From assembly GCA_039105265.1 (NCBI GenBank), contig JAPFFF010000049.1, positions 827,501 to 891,500 of the forward strand: a DNA stretch of 64,000 nucleotides. Reading direction: 5' to 3'. The translations under genes were made by a program, and so were the position numbers. Shown one piece after another: positions 1-9,524 of this stretch. The notes beneath the pieces were generated by a model that was not told where the DNA came from, ran no database searches, and saw nothing but the letters and a program-made list of their open reading frames with translations. This DNA comes from Tritrichomonas musculus. Lineage: Eukaryota > Parabasalia > Tritrichomonadida > Tritrichomonadidae. The number at the start of each line of letters is the position of its first letter. The first letter of the stretch is position 1.

Positions 1-696
1 CTAGAAGAAGAAATTATTGAAATTGAAGAACATTTAAAAGACATTGAAGAAAAGATATTAGAAAAAGAAATTGAAGAAGAACAGAAAATTGAAGAAGAAG
101 AAGAAATGACAGTTCCTGAAAATGCTCAATTTGAGAAACTTAAAAATTATCCTGATTATGAAATAATGACTTCTGAACCTTATTACATAAGAAAAATCAG
201 TACAAAGAAGATTTTGAAAGAAAGTTTCAGAGACAAAGAAAATAAATATATCTCAATTAAATTGAATAAACAATCAAAATACAAACATAAAATAATTGCT
301 GAACATTTTGTTCCAAACGATGACCCAGAAAATAAAAGAGTTGTTGACCATATTGATAATAATCGTCAAAATAATTCACCTTCAAATTTACGTTGGGTTT
401 CTCCAAAAGAAAATTCAATGAACAAAAAGACTCACATGAATATTGTTTATCAATTTTTTGATAAATTACCTCCAAATTCAGTTCCTGTGAAAAAATATAA
501 TTCATCAACTTTTGAAAATTATTTCTATTCAAATGGTGAATTTTATTTTTTCAATGGAGAAAAATACAGAAAATTAGAAAAACTTCAACAAACTAAATAT
601 TCAACATTTTTTGTTTGGGCTTCTGATACAAATGGGAAAAGAGTTAGAGTTTTCGTTAATAAATTTGAAAGAGATTATTTAAATAAAGACGTTTAA
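1..696 (+). CDS. NUMOD4/HNH-type endonuclease-like protein, 5' end outside window
   Basis: The reading frame is open from base 1, so the start lies outside the window. An ATG at 106 exists, but the frame before it encodes a highly charged Glu/Lys/Ile coiled coil that is probably part of the protein. From the ATG, residues 10-60 resemble a NUMOD4-like module (NYPDYEI...). An HNH core follows, with VDHIDNNRQNNSPSNLRW, where the DH, the N residues and the NLRW ending match HNH nucleases. The C-terminal third (FFDKLPPNS onward) is unrecognised. HNH proteins of this type are abundant in Trichomonas genomes. Base composition is far more AT-rich than the DNA after 1750, so this belongs to the flank of element A. 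Whether it is a host gene or part of another mobile element cannot be decided here. Confidence 0.7.
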   Translation, partial: LEEEIIEIEEHLKDIEEKILEKEIEEEQKIEEEEEMTVPENAQFEKLKNYPDYEIMTSEPYYIRKISTKKILKESFRDKENKYISIKLNKQSKYKHKIIAEHFVPNDDPENKRVVDHIDNNRQNNSPSNLRWVSPKENSMNKKTHMNIVYQFFDKLPPNSVPVKKYNSSTFENYFYSNGEFYFFNGEKYRKLEKLQQTKYSTFFVWASDTNGKRVRVFVNKFERDYLNKDV

Positions 697-775
697 TGGT
701 CATTTCACAAAATAAACTAACTTTTTGAATTTAAATTTTAATCCGTTTATTTTTTCATCTCACCTCATTTTTTAA

Positions 776-961
776 ATGTCTAGAATCGAAAGACTCATTC
801 AAGTTCATAAAGAAATTGTTGAACTTACAAACAAATGGAATGATGCAACCCCTCAAGAGAAAGAAAACATTTGGTTCGCAATTTATTTCCGATTCTCAAA
901 TGTGTTGAAAGAAAGGAAATATTTTCTTCAACAATGTGAAATTTGTGATTCAGATTCTTAA
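776..961 (+). CDS. small hypothetical protein
   Basis: A 61-residue frame starting MSRIERLIQVHKEIVEL, mostly helical and charged, ending in a Cys/Asp-rich tail. The upstream tract (T-rich, then ctcacctcattttttaa before the ATG) looks like a short AT-rich promoter with an initiator-like TCATTTTT, as in parabasalid genes. The next small gene has a similar layout and size, so these may be a local family. No domain is recognised. Short length and low complexity make it uncertain. Confidence 0.4.
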   Translation: MSRIERLIQVHKEIVELTNKWNDATPQEKENIWFAIYFRFSNVLKERKYFLQQCEICDSDS

Positions 962-1122
962 TTCATCAAAGCTTTCAATGATTATGCCACTTACTGGTTA
1001 AAATACTGGAATGAATAAACAATTTTTTCATCTTAAAATTTTTTTTTTAACTTTTTCTTAACTTTACTTTACTTTTCTTTACTTTACTTAACTTAACTCA
1101 CCTCACTAAAATACTTTGTTCA

Positions 1123-1377
1123 ATGTCAACGTTTGATGCTTTAAATGCTCTAAACTTGATTCTCAATAAAGTGGACGAATATCAAAATTCTAATGATAGA
1201 AATCATCAAATAGAGGTTCTCAATGAATTGCATCGAATCTTTATAGAAATTAATGAAGATGATTTTTTCGTGGAGCAACAAATCTTTTCTAATACTGAAC
1301 AAGAATTAGTAGAAAATCTGCAATTTTTTGCGATTTATCAACTTGAAGAAATTGAAAACTCACCGTTAATTAATTAA
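1123..1377 (+). CDS. small hypothetical acidic protein
   Basis: An 84-residue protein, MSTFDALNALNLILNKVDEY..., predicted helical with acidic stretches (EINEDD, NTEQELVENL). The ATG is preceded within a few bases by TTCA, in line with very short leaders. It lies in the AT-rich flank between two other small genes on the same strand. No family is recognised. Confidence 0.45.
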   Translation: MSTFDALNALNLILNKVDEYQNSNDRNHQIEVLNELHRIFIEINEDDFFVEQQIFSNTEQELVENLQFFAIYQLEEIENSPLIN

Positions 1378-1434
1378 ATAAACATTAACTTTTTCAATAA
1401 TGTGGTCGTTTTTCATTTCACTATTATTTTAAGA

Positions 1435-1746
1435 ATGAGCAAGAAAAGTAAGTGGGGAAAAATCATTGTTCAAGGATTACCAAATCAACAATTTTTCTAT
1501 CCCCTTGATGAAAAGGAAAAGAATATTGTGAAGTTTCCAAAAAAAAAGAGAAGGAATTTGAAACAAGCTTATGAAAAACTTCAAATTGCAAAAGAAGAAT
1601 TACCACCAATAGATGAAATAATTCAACTTGCAAAAGAAAAAGAAAGAAATCCAGCAAAAGAATTTGAAAAAGAAATTAACAAAAAAGTTGATTTACCACC
1701 AATCGATGAATTAATTCATCAAACAAGTTCAACAACAGTAGTATAG
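1435..1746 (+). CDS. small basic protein with LPPIDE repeats
   Basis: The ATG at 1435 (MSKKSKWGKIIVQG) is preferred over 1402 because it follows the T-rich leader tattattttaaga. The protein is about 103 residues and rich in Lys, with a basic cluster KFPKKKRR near residue 42 that could act as a nuclear signal. Two copies of LPPIDE(I/L)I sit at about residues 60 and 91, possibly short linear binding motifs. It ends a few bases before the composition changes sharply at about 1750, so element A probably inserted immediately after, or into the end of, this gene. Confidence 0.5.
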   Translation: MSKKSKWGKIIVQGLPNQQFFYPLDEKEKNIVKFPKKKRRNLKQAYEKLQIAKEELPPIDEIIQLAKEKERNPAKEFEKEINKKVDLPPIDELIHQTSSTTVV

Positions 1747-1749
1747 TTA

Positions 1750-2128
1750 AGGGGGGCTACAGGGACAAGCCCTTTCGCCCCCACTTACCGGTTTTGAAGG
1801 TCGTCTGAGACCCTCCTAACGGCCCTCCAGGGGCCCATTACGGGCATCCCGGACGAGTCCCAGACCCGGAACCTCCCGAGAAGCTCAAAACACCCGAAAA
1901 ACGACAGTTACGGACCTCTAAACGAGTTTCCCACCCACAGCCATCTCCACTGCTCCAACAGCTACTTGGAAACAACATGGATTTCGATAATGAGACAACA
2001 TTTTGGTCTCAGAAATGGAGTTCTTGGCGTGAGTATCGTCCCCGGATTATCACTTACGATACCTCCGACACCGAAATGCCTCAAACGATTTCTCTATCGA
2101 TTTTTTATCCCGTAGTTATACACATAAG
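1750..2128 (+). repeat. left terminal region of element A (putative terminal inverted repeat)
   Basis: This 380-bp stretch has no long gene. It begins AGGGGGGCTACAGGGAC, then a GC-rich tract with runs of CCC/GGG, unlike the flank. It should hold the left terminal inverted repeat of element A, but the right partner lies outside the window, so neither its length nor the target duplication can be measured. A tiny ORF (1977-2132) lies at its inner end. Confidence 0.5.
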
Positions 2129-2132
2129 ATGA
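1977..2132 (+). CDS. possible 51-residue protein upstream of acidic gene
   Basis: An ATG at 1977 opens a 51-codon frame (MDFDNETTFWSQKWSSWREY...) whose TGA stop overlaps the ATG at 2129 as ATGA, a layout seen in coupled genes. The DNA encoding FWSQKWS (about 2010-2031) is repeated in diverged form at about 2385-2407, just after the next gene. No family is recognised; the ORF is short and may not be expressed. Confidence 0.25.
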   Translation: MDFDNETTFWSQKWSSWREYRPRIITYDTSDTEMPQTISLSIFYPVVIHIR

Positions 2133-2371
2133 ACGCCTACTACGACAGTGAAGATGTATTCGAAGCTATCGACATCTCTGAAGTTCATTCAGTCAACGAC
2201 ATCATCGAATTCATCGAAGACTACTTCGGTGATGAGATAGAGCTCGATGTTGAGGTTGAAAACGAATCCGATTTCGACAGACTCTTAAACGTAGCCTACG
2301 ACGACGACATCGGCATGGACAGAAAGATCGAAGTCATCAAGACCATTATCGGATTGGTGTTGGATGACTAA
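2129..2371 (+). CDS. small acidic protein of element A
   Basis: An 80-residue, extremely acidic protein (MNAYYDSEDVFEAIDISEVH..., many Asp/Glu) with predicted helices and no membrane segment. Codons end mostly in C, as elsewhere in element A. It is the first clear gene from the left end of A, directly before the DNA polymerase gene on the same strand. Small acidic proteins near Polinton or viral ends can be DNA mimics or regulators, but nothing in the sequence proves that. Confidence 0.5.
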   Translation: MNAYYDSEDVFEAIDISEVHSVNDIIEFIEDYFGDEIELDVEVENESDFDRLLNVAYDDDIGMDRKIEVIKTIIGLVLDD

Positions 2372-2490
2372 ATCGGATCTTCATTTTTGGACTCAGAAGT
2401 GGAGTGATACCTCCTTCAGGACACCAACAGTCATCAAATCCATCCATATCGAATTTCCGTAGTCCAACATTAATTTTTTATTTACCTGAA

Positions 2491-4794
2491 ATGGCCAAGT
2501 TATTGAGTAAGCTCTCTAAGTCGGAGATCTTGTCGTTACCTGGTTTCAATCAGTATAGATCTATGACTGTCCGTCAGTTGAAGCCAATCCTTAAGAAGAT
2601 GATCCGTGAGCTGGAAATCGACTTCAGAGGTGTTCGTGTCAGGGATTACGTCAACAAGGTAGAGTTGAATCGAAAAGCCGACAACGACTTCTTTGAACGC
2701 ATGACCTCGACGAGAGAACAACGACAGAAAGAACTGGAACAGAAAGTCCAACGCGAACAGTCTCTCAAAGATGATGCCCTATTCAATCGTTACTTCGGAG
2801 ACATCGATACTGGATACACGACTTCGAAGACAGAAGAGAGACGTCGTTACGAAGAGAACGTTCACGACAAAGACGCATATCGAGAAGACATGAGGGAGAT
2901 GATGTTAGCGGTCAAGAACCATGAATCCTTCGAAGTCGATATCGATGACGGTTCTGAGAAACAGTACGCCTTTGTCAAGGTCTTGAGACAGATTCGTAAG
3001 CAGAAGTCAAGCGAATGGAAACCTCTCGTCTACGGATATGACATGGACGGACACGGCAGAGTCTTCAGCATCAACAAAGAATTGGATCTCGAAACCATGA
3101 TCAGATGTATCCTCGGCGAGATCACAGTAGAAGAATACTACTCCGATTGTGATCCTAATCTCATCGGTTGGGATTACATTCCAGTCAGGTTCGAAGTGAA
3201 GTTCATCAAGATGACCAAGAACGAGAAGACCGGCAAGACTGAGTTCCTCGACGGAGAAGGTCACGTAATAGAATCCGTAGATGACTATCGTGACGCTCCA
3301 GACGGTGTCTTCTTCCCCTTCATCAATCTCCTCAAAGGGTTGGACTTGACGAGGTATCAGATCTACGACTCCATCGACAAGAAGAACTACCGTGACAACT
3401 GCTTTGTCTATGCTTGCATTCAATCAGGTGTCTTCACGGATGATGAGATTCAGAAGCTCCGTAACGTCATGCTTACGCGATCAATCCCCAACAAGAAGAT
3501 CACTGAGATCGCCACCCAGATGAAGTGTCATTTCGTGGTAAGTCGCGTTAACGACAACCGAGAATCACGACATCGTAAACGAGATTCAGTCGACACACGC
3601 AAGAACGCCAAAGTCGTAGCCGATCGAGTCGTTAGGTTATTGCTCTACAAAGAACACTACATGATCGATGATCATGAGGTACTTCCCATCACGAAGTACT
3701 ATATCGAACACCGAGACGAACTTGACTCTAAGTATCCAACTCCTGAACGATTCATGATCAAGAACAAACGTGGAGACAAATCCGATAAGGGAACAGGTCT
3801 CTTGACTGTCTTGGAAACGATGTTTGAATGCAATCTCTTTAGAGAGATCAACCAATGCGAGCAAGCTATCCTCAGCACCTGTGAGTTCGATAACCACTTG
3901 AACGACTACGTTGACCTCATCTACGACGAGAAGTTGTGTTGCAAAGCCGAAACGACAGACGCTAAGAAGATCACTGATTGGACGCACATCTACTACGCCG
4001 ATTACGAGACTGACGTAACGGGCGACAAACACAAACCCTATCTATGTTGCCTCTGTGACGACAAGAACATATCGCACTTCGACGGCGAGAACCTTACGTC
4101 CGAATTCTTGAACTCCCTCATGACCAACTCCCTTACGTACTTCCATAACCTGAAATACGATGCGTGCTTCTTCATTAACGAACCAGGGTGGGAGGTCCAA
4201 GTCACTCAACGATCAGGTACGTTACTCCAAGTCGTTATGGATCGTTATAAGACGATTGAGGTCACCGACCCCAAAACCAAGACCTCGAAGCCGAAGAAGA
4301 TCAGGGAGAAGCATCTAACGTTCCGCAACAGCAAGTCCATCATCCCCGCTCCATTATGTGACTTCGATAGCATGTTCAACCTCAAGGTACACAAAGAGAT
4401 CATCGCATACAAGATCTATACCCAAGCGAACATCAAACGTCGATGGATCCCATTTGATGAGTTCTTCGCCCAATACGTCGCCGAGAACGAAGATCATAAG
4501 AGCACCTCCGACCTCGAACAAGACCGCGAACAGTTACTCAAGAACGCCAAGTTCGCCAAAGCCTACAACGAATCGGACTCCAGTATCGACATCATGAAGT
4601 ATGCCCGGTTCTACTGCATCAAAGACTGCGTCACATTGATGGACGGTATGACGAAGTTCAACAACGACTTAGCCGAAGTGTTCAAGACGACCGAGAAGCC
4701 CTGGATAGGTATCCATCAATTCATCTCCATCTCAGCTGTCGGTTACGACTTCGCCCGTATCTACGGCTGCTTCGAGGGATGCTTCCAACTGGCT
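2491..4794 (+). pseudogene. polB: protein-primed DNA polymerase B of element A, part left of the insertion
   Basis: The start at 2491 (MAKLLSKLSKSEIL) is chosen because it follows the T-rich promoter motif seen before most genes here. The N-terminal half is charged and unrecognised. The 3'-5' proofreading exonuclease is readable: ExoI in YYADYETD, ExoII in FHNLKYDACFF, ExoIII in YCIKDCVTL. Family B polymerases of this type copy linear Polinton or adenovirus-like genomes from a protein primer. Element B is inserted at 4794/4795, between the exonuclease and the polymerase motifs; the rest of the gene lies at 48924-50162. No HNH-like domain is visible in this copy. Confidence 0.85.
4789..4794. 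repeat. target site duplication of element B, left copy (ctggct)
   Basis: The six bases ctggct lie immediately before the AGTAGTGATGGG terminus of element B. The same six bases follow the other end at 48924-48929. Polinton integrases make 6-bp duplications, so this fixes both ends of B. Confidence 0.92.
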
Positions 4795-5130
4795 AGTAGT
4801 GATGGGTGTTCCGAATCGGGGTCAGATAGAATCCACCCAAAAACGCCTTTAAATGGCCCATATTTGGGCCCCATAAATTCCAAAAATGGCCCATATTCGG
4901 GTCAATATTCAAAATCCACATACTGCATACCTCCCCCAAAACGCTTATAAAACGCCCATATTCGGGCACATACAAATTCCAAAAATAGGCCGCATATGGC
5001 CCACCTATGGACCACTTATGGACCACCTATGGGACCACCTATGGAACAGACCGATGGGACCACCTATGGGACCACCTATGGGACCACCTATGACAGACAA
5101 AAATATTCCATATTTGGGGACTCAGATGAA
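4795..5130 (+). repeat. left terminal inverted repeat of element B
   Basis: Matches the reverse complement of about 48560-48923, near-identical in the outer 100 bases, then with small differences and indels. The inner part (about 5005-5095) is built from short tandem units of the type ccacctatggga. Frames that cross this region are not real genes. The exact inner limit is blurred by the tandem units. Confidence 0.85.
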
Positions 5131-5182
5131 TTTGGGAAAACCTATTTTTATATTTGAATATTGATTTTTTATCGCATCCCAA

Positions 5183-5659
5183 ATGGAAGCCACTCCAAGC
5201 TACTCCAATGTCTACGAATACATCAACACACTAGTAGCCCTATTGCCAAAGCCTGATGAATTTGCACAATGCAATTTCGCGATATTATGTGACAAGTTCC
5301 CATTCAACTTGAAGAACTCATTGTACCTCGCGAGGGTCCTATATGTATCACTCCAGAATGGTACTGAAACCATTAGATTCTACCCTAATAAGCTCAAGGA
5401 GAACCTCGAATTTGTCAAATTGACATCCAATAGTAGACGCAAATTGAGTGTCAACATGCAGGAGTTCTTCGTAAATGGGAATACCGAAAAGCACGAATAC
5501 AAGGAATGCCCGTATTACAACTACTCGATTGAGAGAACCAATATAAATACCAAGGATCTCATCGCCAAATTACGTGAAAAATACGATATTGCAGAACCTG
5601 ATGTATTCATCGGCAAGCATCAGGATTTGGTATTGGATGCTGACCCAGAGTTTGCCTAA
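5183..5659 (+). CDS. conserved Polinton protein of unknown function (B copy)
   Basis: A 158-residue protein whose homologue in element C is 24524-24982; both are the first gene after the left terminal repeat and read inward. Shared motifs include YEYIN.L..LL..PD.F..C.F, ETIRFYP.K and EFFVNGNTEK, then YYNYSIER and LREKYDI. The ATG follows ttttttatcgcatcccaa, the recurring promoter motif. It is soluble and mixed alpha/beta by eye. No protease triad or DNA-binding motif was recognised. Position next to the ATPase suggests a virion or packaging role, an inference only. Confidence 0.75.
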   Translation: MEATPSYSNVYEYINTLVALLPKPDEFAQCNFAILCDKFPFNLKNSLYLARVLYVSLQNGTETIRFYPNKLKENLEFVKLTSNSRRKLSVNMQEFFVNGNTEKHEYKECPYYNYSIERTNINTKDLIAKLREKYDIAEPDVFIGKHQDLVLDADPEFA

Positions 5660-6648
5660 ACCTTTGAGTACACCACTTGCATATCATGTTCAACCGTGTT
5701 CACCAATATGAAATCATGTCCAGATAAGGTCCTATATTTTTGCCACAACTCCTCGAACTCACAAGGTATGCTCACCTGCTGATATATATAATTGAGTTTC
5801 TGTCGTGAGAACCCATTGAATATGAAGAATGATGTGCAGTTATTTTTGTAATCGGTTGGCACCCCCTTGAAGAACTGGATATTGATGTATACGATTGAGT
5901 TCTTATGACGCAACTGGGTGATATAGTTTGTGAAGTATGATGATTTCAATAGCTTACTCTTAATGAAGTCCTCACACAGGATTATGGTGTTGAGTGGTAC
6001 ATTGGGTTTCCCGAGTTTGCTGATATGGAGGAACTCAAACATCTGTTGCAGCTTGGACTCGGTCGCAGACAAGTCTGCTCCAGCTGACGCTTCAACTGTA
6101 GCCTTCCCAACTGAGCTATATTTGTTGTATGCTCCATCGGAGCCTGCGCTAGAGTATTTAGCGTACAACTCCTTCCATAGATCGAGCTCCTTCAAATACC
6201 GTTCTGCATTACTATCAGCGACGACCTCAATGGGCAGGTTGATGAGCTCGCGTTGAGATTCAAATGTGGAATCATTTATAATACCGTTCTTACTCACATA
6301 CACGATCAGGTGGAACCCCCCATTATTGAGTCTACTCATTTGAATGATATCGCGAATTACTGTATGGCTCTTGCCTTTGCCTTGTGATGCCACCAGTATG
6401 TTCAAAGTATTGTACCACGCATAGATCCCATTAGCGATTGGCCTTATGGATGCATTCGTGATTTTATCCCTATTCTTGGAATAGGCCTCACTCATAGCCG
6501 CATCAACATCGAATCTCTTGGAAACCGGTTGCTGCTTCTGGTACCTATCGAATGTATCAAAATCAATTGGATCTTCACTGGAACTGTCTGATAATTCAAT
6601 AGATGTATAGTCGAAAAGGGTTGGTTGTAGGCGCTTGTAATATAACAT
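5656..6648 (-). CDS. A32/FtsK-type DNA packaging ATPase (B)
   Basis: A 330-residue protein. The Walker A loop is in ILVASQGKGKSHTVIRDI (about residue 90) and the Walker B strand in NTIILCEDF (about residue 225). In Polintons and related viruses this ATPase pumps the genome into the capsid. It is about 65-70% similar by eye to the C copy (25013-25921), with a variable Ser/Ala/Gly-rich insert between the Walker motifs (about residues 165-200). It converges on the 5183 gene with a 4-bp overlap at the stops. The start follows a tatttttgattaa leader. Confidence 0.88.
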   Translation of the reverse strand: MLYYKRLQPTLFDYTSIELSDSSSEDPIDFDTFDRYQKQQPVSKRFDVDAAMSEAYSKNRDKITNASIRPIANGIYAWYNTLNILVASQGKGKSHTVIRDIIQMSRLNNGGFHLIVYVSKNGIINDSTFESQRELINLPIEVVADSNAERYLKELDLWKELYAKYSSAGSDGAYNKYSSVGKATVEASAGADLSATESKLQQMFEFLHISKLGKPNVPLNTIILCEDFIKSKLLKSSYFTNYITQLRHKNSIVYINIQFFKGVPTDYKNNCTSFFIFNGFSRQKLNYIYQQVSIPCEFEELWQKYRTLSGHDFILVNTVEHDMQVVYSKV

Positions 6649-6701
6649 TTAATCAAAAATAAAGCTTTTATGCGAAAAGCTCTAAGTGGCGATGATGCCA
6701 C

Positions 6702-6851
6702 TTAGGCATACAATGTGCGCCTCAGCTCATCGGTCAGCTCAGGTGGTTCATCTTCAGCTGTAAGCGATACCAGTAATAGCAGTTCAACTACATTGGTCAC
6801 CAATATCAGTCCCAATAGTATATTCATGATGATTTCACTCGCGCTGGCCAT
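6702..6851 (-). CDS. tiny conserved single-pass membrane protein (B)
   Basis: A 49-residue protein starting MASASEIIMN, with one hydrophobic helix of about 22 residues (ILLGLILVTNVVELLLLVSL) and a C-terminal tail EDEPPELTDELRRTLYA. The C element has a 43-residue homologue at the same place (25925-26056) with the same tail pattern EPPEL..E.R..LY, so the gene is under selection although very short. It lies between the ATPase and the 6862 gene on the same strand. The topology is reminiscent of small viral membrane proteins; its function is unknown. Confidence 0.75.
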   Translation of the reverse strand: MASASEIIMNILLGLILVTNVVELLLLVSLTAEDEPPELTDELRRTLYA

Positions 6852-6861
6852 TTATGCAAAT

Positions 6862-7482
6862 TTAAATACAAATTTTGAGTGATATCGAGTGTCTTATGAG
6901 CTCGGTCCATACATGGTTATATCCATATTTCAACTCATTGGACACCCCGTTTTTGGACACCAATATCTTATCGATTTTCATGTACTTCGAGTTTGAAACA
7001 CAACCAGTGCACCCACTATCCTCATTGATGACCAGCTCAACCTTGTCAGCCTTAGTGAGTATCTTAATGAGCTCCATCAGCGTGTTGCTATGACACACTA
7101 GGTAGTTGTTCATCCTCAGTGGATTGGTCTCATAGATATTCAGCAATATCTCGAGGAATTTATTTTTGGTACCCAAGTCGTCAGTGTCGGGGTCTAATGA
7201 ACGTTCGATGGGTGGACTGTTTATTGGAGCAACTGATGAATATGGACCAGTTGTCGAGGCTGTAGTAAAATTTGCATCCTGGGTGCCATTTTGAGGATAA
7301 CTCCCTTCGGGGTTTAGACCTTTAGTGTATCCCATTTGGGGTTGCATCTGTGGGACTTGAGGGTATGATACCGGTTGTACAGGTGGAGGTCTATTCGCAG
7401 CGATCTTAATATTCACATTCTGCTCCTGCTTAACACTTGCATCATTCTCACTTGATAGAATTCTAGCCTTATGGAGAGACAT
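6862..7482 (-). CDS. conserved virion-type protein of unknown function (B)
   Basis: Start at 7482 (MSLHKARILSSENDASVKQ), matching the C homologue (26077-26655), which shares KARILSSENDASVKQ. The middle is Pro/Gln/Tyr-rich and disordered (about residues 25-110). The C-terminal domain is conserved: NKFLE.L...Y..NPL..N.Y.VC.S.L..., then KVDLVI and CYNHVYTE-like residues, with several Cys. Leader tatttttgcactttggaa fits the common promoter motif. It lies between the tiny membrane protein and the capsid gene, so a structural role is plausible but unproven. Confidence 0.7.
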   Translation of the reverse strand: MSLHKARILSSENDASVKQEQNVNIKIAANRPPPVQPVSYPQVPQMQPQMGYTKGLNPEGSYPQNGTQDANFTTASTTGPYSSVAPINSPPIERSLDPDTDDLGTKNKFLEILLNIYETNPLRMNNYLVCHSNTLMELIKILTKADKVELVINEDSGCTGCVSNSKYMKIDKILVSKNGVSNELKYGYNHVWTELIRHSISLKICI

Positions 7483-7524
7483 TTCCAAAGTGCAAAAATA
7501 TTTTTACCACTAATACCATATTTC

Positions 7525-9387
7525 TTATGCCATTTCTGGATCAACTTGTGAGCCAGCTGGTGATTCATCATCGATATATTCAAGGCCATCGAGTGAGAGC
7601 TTGAAGTAGGTGTCTCTGCATAAACAGAGTTGGACAGGTGGTGGTCTAACAATGGCTCCACTTGGTTCGATAATCTTGTAATATGTATCATTATCACCAG
7701 TGAATATTGGTTGACCATTGACTTGAATTTGGATATTGCCTTTGCCACCATCTAAGCCATCATAACAGTATCCAGCAGATGCACGTTCAGTTTGGACATT
7801 GAATACAAATGATGTGGCATCACTCAATGTATTGCGATATCGGACACCATTTTCATCGTTCTTGGGCATGGTGAAGCTATCTTCGAATTCCTTTGAACAT
7901 TGGAGTGTGATACCATCGAGGTCTCCAGCTGTTAATTGGCTTTCGAAGAATCTGGCGCCAATGGTACTGACATTCTCATCTGGGAAGTTCTTACCACCAA
8001 TATTCAAAAAGCAGTTTTGGTAAACCGGATTCTCAAATACAGTCAAATCATTGTGATGCTTGGGGAACAACAATGACATGCTTGTGACATTGATTAATGG
8101 GATATTCAATGTAGACTTGATTCCGTTAGCGGCTGCTGCAATTGGGAATGCATGGTAATCGACCTTTTGAGATGGGATTACTAGGCCTTCACGTAAGATG
8201 GATTCAATGCTTGCACGAGTGGCTTCACAAACACCATAGCCTTGCATGTTGGACTTACAGAGAGTGATGGTCATTCGGTTAACAGTGAGTGTTGCTGGTT
8301 GTGATGAGTAATGAGCACTCATCAATTTATTAGCTTCGGTTTTAGATACGAAATTGACGTAGACATGACCTGCATGTGATGGTTGAGGTAATTTACCATG
8401 TTCTTTGGTATAATGAGCTTGGCAAATTGCTTTATTATCATCAGTCTTTTCAATTCCAAGTTCAGTAAACTCTTCATCTGTAAATGCAAAGATTAATGAA
8501 CAATTTTCAATCAGATCATCGAAATCACCTCCAGATGCAGATACGTATTGTTCTCTAACTTCATACTTCAATTGATATTTAGTTGGTGTTGGTTCGGGAG
8601 ATGGTGGATTTGGATTATCACCAGGTCCTGGGATGATAGCCTCATTACCGATTTGAGTGAATTGGTGTTTGAGATGTCCATGAGCTTTGATTTGTTTGAG
8701 TTTATCGAGTTCCTCTGGGGATACGGTATCATTATCTTCCAGGAATGCCTTGGCTTCAGCAACCGTGTATGGGTCAATGGCAGCCCAAACAAGACCAGCT
8801 GGACTGACTTGGAATCTAATGGATAAATCACCAATGATTCCGTTAGGGAATAAGTCAAATGCCTGTAATGCAAGCAAGTCATCAAATGGTACATTCAAGT
8901 CGAATTCAGTTGTGGTCTTACCACCATCCTTGAAGCTATTGAGATTAACGTATGAACCAGCATGAGTTTGACTGTAATTGCTGATGTTCTCCCATAAGCT
9001 GTGAACGAATCTGCGGCGCATCTTCTCAGTCTCTGGCTTCAAAACCGAGTATAGGAAGCCCTCGCGAATGCATTCATTTTGCTGATATCCGACATTGACA
9101 TTGTTATGGAGAATCTCGAGCCTGTCAAACAATTGGTTCGAGGACTTAAATCCGACAAACAGTTTATAGAAGTTATTTGGATCATTGATCTCTTGCAATT
9201 TGGCCAAATCGGTGTTCAATTGCAAATCGAGTTTGATGTGGAATGTGAGGAAGCCTTTGTCGATATCGCTAATGAAGTGGTCGGGGTGAGTTAATGAAAT
9301 CTGTGAGTACTGGCCTTGGTGAAATGGGGCTGGCTGGTCATGGCAATCGACAGTTCTAAATGAGAAGCTTCTGGTACCGTCATTCAC
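7525..9387 (-). CDS. MCP: major capsid protein, double jelly-roll type (B)
   Basis: A 620-residue frame closely similar to the C copy (27944-29974) along its length, e.g. PAPFHQGQYSQISLTHP near the start, then GIKSTLNIPLINVT and FENPVYQN toward the end. Length and arrangement fit the double jelly-roll capsid protein of Polintons, which builds an icosahedral shell. At about residues 258-275 a Pro-rich linker (NPNPPSPEPTPT) introduces a domain much less conserved between B and C than the rest, probably a surface tower. It is transcribed leftward here but rightward in C because a five-gene block is inverted. Confidence 0.85.
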   Translation of the reverse strand: MNDGTRSFSFRTVDCHDQPAPFHQGQYSQISLTHPDHFISDIDKGFLTFHIKLDLQLNTDLAKLQEINDPNNFYKLFVGFKSSNQLFDRLEILHNNVNVGYQQNECIREGFLYSVLKPETEKMRRRFVHSLWENISNYSQTHAGSYVNLNSFKDGGKTTTEFDLNVPFDDLLALQAFDLFPNGIIGDLSIRFQVSPAGLVWAAIDPYTVAEAKAFLEDNDTVSPEELDKLKQIKAHGHLKHQFTQIGNEAIIPGPGDNPNPPSPEPTPTKYQLKYEVREQYVSASGGDFDDLIENCSLIFAFTDEEFTELGIEKTDDNKAICQAHYTKEHGKLPQPSHAGHVYVNFVSKTEANKLMSAHYSSQPATLTVNRMTITLCKSNMQGYGVCEATRASIESILREGLVIPSQKVDYHAFPIAAAANGIKSTLNIPLINVTSMSLLFPKHHNDLTVFENPVYQNCFLNIGGKNFPDENVSTIGARFFESQLTAGDLDGITLQCSKEFEDSFTMPKNDENGVRYRNTLSDATSFVFNVQTERASAGYCYDGLDGGKGNIQIQVNGQPIFTGDNDTYYKIIEPSGAIVRPPPVQLCLCRDTYFKLSLDGLEYIDDESPAGSQVDPEMA

Positions 9388-9524
9388 ATTGATGATATTT
9401 CACATCTTCTGGAATGTGTCATTGACATTCCCAACCTCGTATTTCAAATTGTGAGCTCTTTCGTTCCTGTATCTCATTTTGTATCTTGGAAAAAAGCTTG
9501 AAATCACATTTTTGTATATACCAA

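Noticed and set aside
2536-4032. Minus-strand ORFs under the polymerase gene of A
   Set aside because: They are reverse-frame shadows favoured by the C/G-rich third codon positions of A.
4793-5164. ORFs in both directions through the left terminal repeat of B
   Set aside because: They arise from the short tandem units of the repeat, have no promoter motif and recur in the right terminus on the opposite strand.
5183-5659. Maturation protease
   Set aside because: Position would suit it, but no His/Asp/Cys catalytic arrangement is conserved between the B and C copies.
7799-9294. Several plus-strand ORFs of 70-108 residues under the capsid gene of B
   Set aside because: Antisense shadows of the capsid frame with no promoter motif and no similarity to anything in C.
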